Positions 13,965 to 17,180 of a stretch of DNA of 17,180 bases are shown here, in pieces. A program made the translations under genes and the position numbers. The stretch comes from Hyphomicrobiaceae bacterium (lineage in GTDB: Bacteria; Pseudomonadota; Alphaproteobacteria; Rhizobiales; JAKIUO01). How positions within the stretch are numbered: the stretch's first letter is position 1; every line of letters begins with the position of its first letter. The DNA lies in assembly GCA_021647535.1 (NCBI GenBank), contig JAKIUO010000045.1, positions 1 through 17,180 of the forward strand, read 5' to 3'. The notes beneath the pieces were generated by a model. That model saw only the letters and a program-made list of their open reading frames with translations, searched no databases and was not told the DNA's origin.

Positions 13965-14033
13965 ACAAAACATTCTTCGTCATAAAGCGCTCTTTGTTAT
14001 AAAGCGTTCTGGGTCATAAAAAGGCTCTGGGCC
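13965..14033. repeat. Four degenerate tandem 17-bp repeats upstream of ilvB
   Basis: Units start at 13965, 13982, 13999 and 14016 with consensus near ATAAAGCGTTCTGGGTC. Units 2 and 3 are closest; unit 1 matches the consensus at about 12 of 17 positions and unit 4 has one inserted base. They lie in the expected ilvB leader. They could be a set of protein-binding sites or decayed tandem duplications. Confidence 0.5.
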
Positions 14034-14245
14034 CATGGGCAAACCTGACAGTTTCAAAGGGGCAGTTTGTGACAATCGGCATGGGTTGGCAGCCATATCA
14101 TATCCAACCCGTCAAACTATTCCACATAAAATATCAAGCCCACAAACAGTGTTCAAGAGCGCCACAAGCTATCCATTTGCAAAGTCGGGGTCAAGGCCTA
14201 TTTGCAAATTTATGAGAATATAACTGATAAAAATTATTCCATATA

Positions 14246-15145
14246 TTACAAATTAACAGCATTCCACGTAATCATATTACTCTTGAGCCAGGTGTTTTGC
14301 CGTTTCGCATATTGTCGCGTTTCCGTTTTTGCGCGCTCAACCGCCTCTTCCTTGCTGATTTCTCCCTGCAAAAAAGCGCTAAGCGGGCGCACGCCAAGGG
14401 CGCGCATGGCGGGCAGGGTGGGGGGCAGGTTGAGGCGGAGTAATTCTTCCACCTCGGCAAGGACGCCGTTCTGCATCATCTGCTCAAAGCGCTGATCGCA
14501 CTTTTTATACAGTTCGGCCCGCTCGATGCTGATCATGATTTTTTCAGTTTTATCTGGGTCAAGCAGCGCTTTTTCCGGTTGGGTCTGCCAGTAAAGCAGC
14601 GATTTACCGGTGCCCTCGATAACTTCAAGGGCGCGCGCCAGCCTTTGGCGATCTGAGGGCAGCAATTGATTGGCTATTGCCGGGTCAAGTGCGTGCAGCT
14701 GCTTGTGTAGATCAATGGCAGGGTCAAGGGCTTGTGTGCGCCATTTGTCGCGAACATCATCGGGAATGTCGGGGACGGGGGAGAGGCCCTCCAGCAGCCC
14801 TTTGAAATAGAGGCCTGTGCCGCCAACAATGATCGCCCGTTTGCCAACTTGCTCGATTTCAAGGAGTGTGCGCTCAACATCTTGCAACCATTGGCCCAGG
14901 GAATAGGCGGTACTGGCATTAATATGTCCATAGAGCCTGTGGGAAATGTCCTGCATTTCGTCAAGGCCCGGGCGGGCCGTGAGGATTTGCAGCTCGCCAT
15001 AGACCTGCATACTGTCGGCATTGATAATGATGCCGTCATGCTCTTGCGCCAGTTTGAGAGCCAGCCCGGATTTGCCGCTGGCTGTTTGTCCGGCAATCAG
15101 GATTGGTCCTTGACCTTTTGCGAGCATTGGTGTTTTTCCGTTCAT
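14246..15145 (-). CDS. miaA: tRNA dimethylallyltransferase
   Basis: MiaA adds a dimethylallyl group to A37 of tRNAs that read codons beginning with U, improving decoding accuracy. The ATP-type P-loop GQTASGKS lies at 19-26 of the 299-residue form, followed by DSMQVY (45-50) with the catalytic Asp, and GGTGLYFKGLLEGL. The motif RQYAKRQNTWL near the C-terminus is also typical. Length is normal. The start is uncertain: ATG 15145 is chosen, but ATG 15127 has a GGA about 9 nt upstream and would still keep the whole domain; a TTG at 15163 is unlikely. It lies upstream of ilvB on the same strand, an arrangement common in alphaproteobacteria. It is divergent from the DUF1015 gene with about 65 bp between the starts. 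Confidence 0.95.
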   Translation of the reverse strand: MNGKTPMLAKGQGPILIAGQTASGKSGLALKLAQEHDGIIINADSMQVYGELQILTARPGLDEMQDISHRLYGHINASTAYSLGQWLQDVERTLLEIEQVGKRAIIVGGTGLYFKGLLEGLSPVPDIPDDVRDKWRTQALDPAIDLHKQLHALDPAIANQLLPSDRQRLARALEVIEGTGKSLLYWQTQPEKALLDPDKTEKIMISIERAELYKKCDQRFEQMMQNGVLAEVEELLRLNLPPTLPAMRALGVRPLSAFLQGEISKEEAVERAKTETRQYAKRQNTWLKSNMITWNAVNL

Positions 15146-15209
15146 TAAATTGTTTGGCCTCAATCTGTTTGGGATACTGTCCCTTTATATGAGAGTAAGG
15201 AGAAATGAG

Positions 15210-16439
15210 ATGTCTTTGATCAGTCCTTTTCGGGGGTTGCGACCGGCAACAAATCATGCCGATGAAATTCTTGCCCCTCCCTATGATGTTCTATCCAGTG
15301 CTGAAGCGCGAGAAAAAGCCAGGGGCAAGCCGCACAGTTTTTTGCATATCTCCAAGCCGGAGATCGATTTGCCCGAAGATTTGTCCCCTTATGATCCGCA
15401 GGTCTATGCCATGGCTGCGCAAAACATGCAAAAACTTGTGGATAAAAAGCTCTTGCTGCAAGAAGACATTCCGGTCTATTACGCCTATCGTTTGACCTGG
15501 GGCAAGGTGCAGATGACGGGCCTCGTCGCAGCGGCTTCTGTTGCGGAATATGATAAGAACCGTATTCGCAAGCATGAGTATACAAGGCCTGTGAAAGAAG
15601 ATGACCGGGTGCGCCAGATCGAAGCTGTGAACGCGCAGACCGGGCCTGTGATGCTGGCCTACCCCAAGGCCCCGCGGATTGACGAAATCATAGCTGTCGC
15701 AACTTCTGGTGAAGCGGATATGGATGTGACCGGTGAAGATGGCGTGCGCCACCAGCTCTGGGTGATCTATGATGATGACATGATTGGCGAGTTGAGCGCC
15801 GGTTTTGAAGACATGCCTGCCATCTATATAGCTGATGGTCACCACAGATCGGCGGCAGCCTCTCGTATCAGCGCCTCTCTTGGTGGCGAAGCAGATGCCA
15901 TTCACCACAGGTTCCTTTCTGTTATCTTTCCACATCACGAGATGAAAATTCTTGATTATAACCGTTTGGTCAAGGATCTGAACGGCCTGTCCCGCGAGCA
16001 GTTATTAACAGCAATTGAGAAAAATTTCACGCTGACAAAATCGGACAAGCCGGTTAAGCCCGCCACTATCAGGCATTTTGGTATGTATGTGGACGGGCAA
16101 TGGTATGAGCTGGAGATCAATAAGGAGCTTGTGCCAGAGGATCCGGTTGAGCGCCTCGATATTTCACTGTTAAGCGCCTATATTATTGAGCCGTTGCTTG
16201 GTATCAAGGATCCGCGCAAGGATGATCGTATTGATTTTGTTGGTGGCATCAGGGGGGTGCGCGAGCTCTCGAAGCGTGTCGATGGCGAGGGCTGGGAGAT
16301 CGCGTTTTCGCTGTTTCCAACCAGCATGGATGATTTGATGGCGGTGGCTGAGCAAGGGCAGGTTATGCCGCCTAAATCCACATGGTTTGAGCCAAAACTG
16401 GCGGATGGTGTTGTTTCCCTCGTTTTTGGCCGAATTTGA
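15210..16439 (+). CDS. DUF1015 family protein
   Basis: The 409-residue product has the conserved DUF1015 landmarks: SPFRGLRPA at the start (residues 5-13), LAPPYDVLS (21-29), a KHEYTRP motif (121-127) and IADGHHRSAAA (207-217). The DGHHR motif suggests a metal-binding or catalytic site. The family is a soluble, cytoplasmic protein of unknown biochemical role. The start at 15210 is well supported by AAGGAG 7 nt upstream; in-frame codons further upstream add residues not seen in the family. A fair promoter, TTGTTT-N17-GATACT, lies at 15150-15178. It is divergent from miaA. A tRNA promoter begins right at its stop codon. Confidence 0.88.
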   Translation: MSLISPFRGLRPATNHADEILAPPYDVLSSAEAREKARGKPHSFLHISKPEIDLPEDLSPYDPQVYAMAAQNMQKLVDKKLLLQEDIPVYYAYRLTWGKVQMTGLVAAASVAEYDKNRIRKHEYTRPVKEDDRVRQIEAVNAQTGPVMLAYPKAPRIDEIIAVATSGEADMDVTGEDGVRHQLWVIYDDDMIGELSAGFEDMPAIYIADGHHRSAAASRISASLGGEADAIHHRFLSVIFPHHEMKILDYNRLVKDLNGLSREQLLTAIEKNFTLTKSDKPVKPATIRHFGMYVDGQWYELEINKELVPEDPVERLDISLLSAYIIEPLLGIKDPRKDDRIDFVGGIRGVRELSKRVDGEGWEIAFSLFPTSMDDLMAVAEQGQVMPPKSTWFEPKLADGVVSLVFGRI

Positions 16440-16441
16440 GG

Positions 16442-16470
16442 TTGACAGAAGGAGAGCATGGCTCCATAAA
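16442..16470 (+). promoter_or_regulatory. Promoter of the tRNA-Tyr/tRNA-Gly genes
   Basis: A perfect TTGACA (16442-16447) and CATAAA (16465-16470) are 17 bp apart, directly after the DUF1015 stop. The bases after the -10 box are CGGGCGC, a GC-rich discriminator of the kind found at stringently controlled stable-RNA promoters. Start expected near 16477, about 65 nt before the first tRNA. Confidence 0.6.
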
Positions 16471-16541
16471 CGGGCGCTGACCCCTACTATAACCGGTGGG
16501 GCGAAGCTATTTGGTCAAGCATGAAGTGAGACGACGGACCG

Positions 16542-16626
16542 GGAGGAGTGCCCGAGTGGTTAAAGGGGACGGGCTGTAAACCCGTTAGCTATGCTTACGT
16601 TGGTTCAAATCCAACCTCCTCCACCA
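16542..16626 (+). tRNA. tRNA-Tyr (anticodon GTA)
   Basis: Acceptor arms GGAGGAG (16542-16548) and CTCCTCC (16616-16622) pair fully, followed by A and an encoded CCA. The anticodon stem ACGGG/CCCGT encloses CTGTAAA with anticodon GTA at 16576-16578. A long variable arm, as in bacterial tyrosine tRNAs (class II), precedes the T arm GTTGG-TTCAAAT-CCAAC. Confidence 0.97.
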
Positions 16627-16699
16627 TCCGTCCAGCGTCTTTTCTTTCGTGTGGATGAAATGGAATGATGGGACTTGTTGAACTTTTTTTCGATGAAAT

Positions 16700-16773
16700 G
16701 CGGGTGTAGCTCAATGGTAGAGCAGTAGCCTTCCAAGCTGATGACGAGGGTTCGATTCCCTTCACCCGCTCCA
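16700..16773 (+). tRNA. tRNA-Gly (anticodon TCC)
   Basis: Acceptor arms GCGGGTG (16700-16706) and CACCCGC (16763-16769) pair fully, followed by T and an encoded CCA. The anticodon loop CTTCCAA gives TCC at 16732-16734. The T arm GAGGG-TTCGATT-CCCTT is standard. It lies 73 bp after tRNA-Tyr and was probably one transcript with it. Confidence 0.97.
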
Positions 16774-16838
16774 TTGCTCTTCTTTTATTTGAGCGATCAA
16801 AATAAATTGGTTTTCGTGCGTTTGCGACTGCGAACGGT

Positions 16839-16867
16839 TTGAAACGGCTCCAATTAGAGATTATATG
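16839..16867 (+). promoter_or_regulatory. Candidate tuf promoter
   Basis: TTGAAA (16839-16844) and TATATG (16862-16867) are 17 bp apart, about 90 bp before the tuf start. Transcription of tuf from the tRNA promoter is also possible because I see no clear terminator between tRNA-Gly and tuf. Confidence 0.4.
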
Positions 16868-16957
16868 TGTCCGATAGGATATGGATCTGGCCTGGAGTCA
16901 AAGGGCTGGATCTGAAAATGACTTGACGTAAATGACATTCAGGTAGGGTGAGAAGAT

Positions 16958-17180
16958 ATGTCCAAAGAGAAATTTGAACGCACGAAGCCACATGCCAATA
17001 TTGGTACGATTGGCCATGTTGACCACGGCAAGACGACTTTGACAGCGGCGATTACCAAGGTGATGGCTGAAGCCAGTGGCGCGGAAGCGTTTGCCTTTGA
17101 AGATATTGATAAGGCTCCTGAAGAAAAAGAGCGTGGCATTACGATTTCGACGGCGCATGTTGAATATGAAACCGATGCGC
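16958..17180 (+). CDS. tuf: Elongation factor Tu, N-terminal part (partial)
   Basis: EF-Tu is the GTPase that carries aminoacyl-tRNA to the ribosome. The visible 74 residues include the G1 motif GHVDHGKT (19-26) and the effector region with RGITIS, both nearly invariant. The gene leaves the window at the right edge. A purine-rich GGTGAGAAG stretch precedes the ATG. The order tRNA-Tyr, tRNA-Gly, tuf is like the E. coli tufB cluster, where tRNA-Thr lies between tRNA-Gly and tuf; no such tRNA is seen here. Confidence 0.98.
   Translation, partial: MSKEKFERTKPHANIGTIGHVDHGKTTLTAAITKVMAEASGAEAFAFEDIDKAPEEKERGITISTAHVEYETDA

Larger units (their letters stand above)
13895..14245 (-). promoter_or_regulatory. 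ilvB control region and long leader
   Basis: This 351 bp has no convincing gene but much structure. On the minus strand a promoter TTGAAC-N17-TATTTT (14128-14156) would start RNA near 14121, leaving a leader of about 230 nt. Two TTTGCAAA palindromes (within 14175-14183 and 14200-14209) lie upstream of it, in activator position. Four degenerate 17-bp repeats (13965-14033) and a 7-bp inverted repeat around TATAAT (13941-13957) lie in the leader. An 18-codon frame (14036-13980) lies across the repeats but has no run of Ile, Leu or Val codons, so it does not look like a classic attenuator peptide. Confidence 0.5.

Noticed and set aside
13980..14036. 18-codon minus-strand frame as an ilvB leader peptide
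   Set aside because: It lies across the degenerate repeats and has only isolated Ile and Leu codons, and no terminator/antiterminator pair is evident, so it does not meet the expectation for attenuation.

Overview
The window looks like an alphaproteobacterial chromosome segment of intermediate GC, probably from a marine or other sulfur-oxidising member. I infer this from an alphaproteobacterial-style miaA-ilvB-ilvN-ilvC run, Sox-type sulfur oxidation genes and tRNA genes with encoded CCA ends. I cannot place it to genus. No phage, transposon, CRISPR array or defence system is visible, and most of the window is ordinary metabolism.

Left end (1-3074), a sulfur oxidation cluster. A Tat-exported protein leaves the window on the minus strand. 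Divergent from it are a SoxS-like periplasmic thioredoxin and a Tat-exported SoxF/FccB flavoprotein (flavocytochrome c sulfide dehydrogenase). Convergent to them is an ArsR-family repressor carrying the two-cysteine pattern of the SqrR/BigR/SoxR persulfide sensors. Together these suggest sulfide- or thiosulfate-inducible oxidation in the periplasm.

Middle (3456-9334), a compact fatty-acid beta-oxidation operon: membrane-anchored FadE-type acyl-CoA dehydrogenase, a FadJ/FadB-type hydratase/dehydrogenase and a FadI-type thiolase. The genes are 41 and 30 bp apart and cover all steps of one beta-oxidation cycle. A short exported DUF2147 protein and a 37-residue membrane peptide follow (9482-10179), separated by a very strong terminator.

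Right-centre (10187-15145, minus strand), branched-chain amino acid synthesis: miaA, then ilvB and ilvN (acetolactate synthase) and ilvC (ketol-acid reductoisomerase). The ilvC stop codon lies inside a 13-copy hexanucleotide repeat. The ilvB upstream region is rich in palindromes and direct repeats.

Right end (15210-17180): a DUF1015 gene, then a probable stable-RNA promoter, tRNA-Tyr, tRNA-Gly and the start of tuf. This order resembles the E. coli tyrU-glyT-thrT-tufB cluster, but without the threonine tRNA.

I see no convincing new multi-gene system. The best leads are non-coding or very small: a terminator-like hairpin in the sox divergent region, the repeat at the ilvC stop, the repeat-rich ilvB leader, tandem repeats before fadE and the 37-residue membrane peptide.
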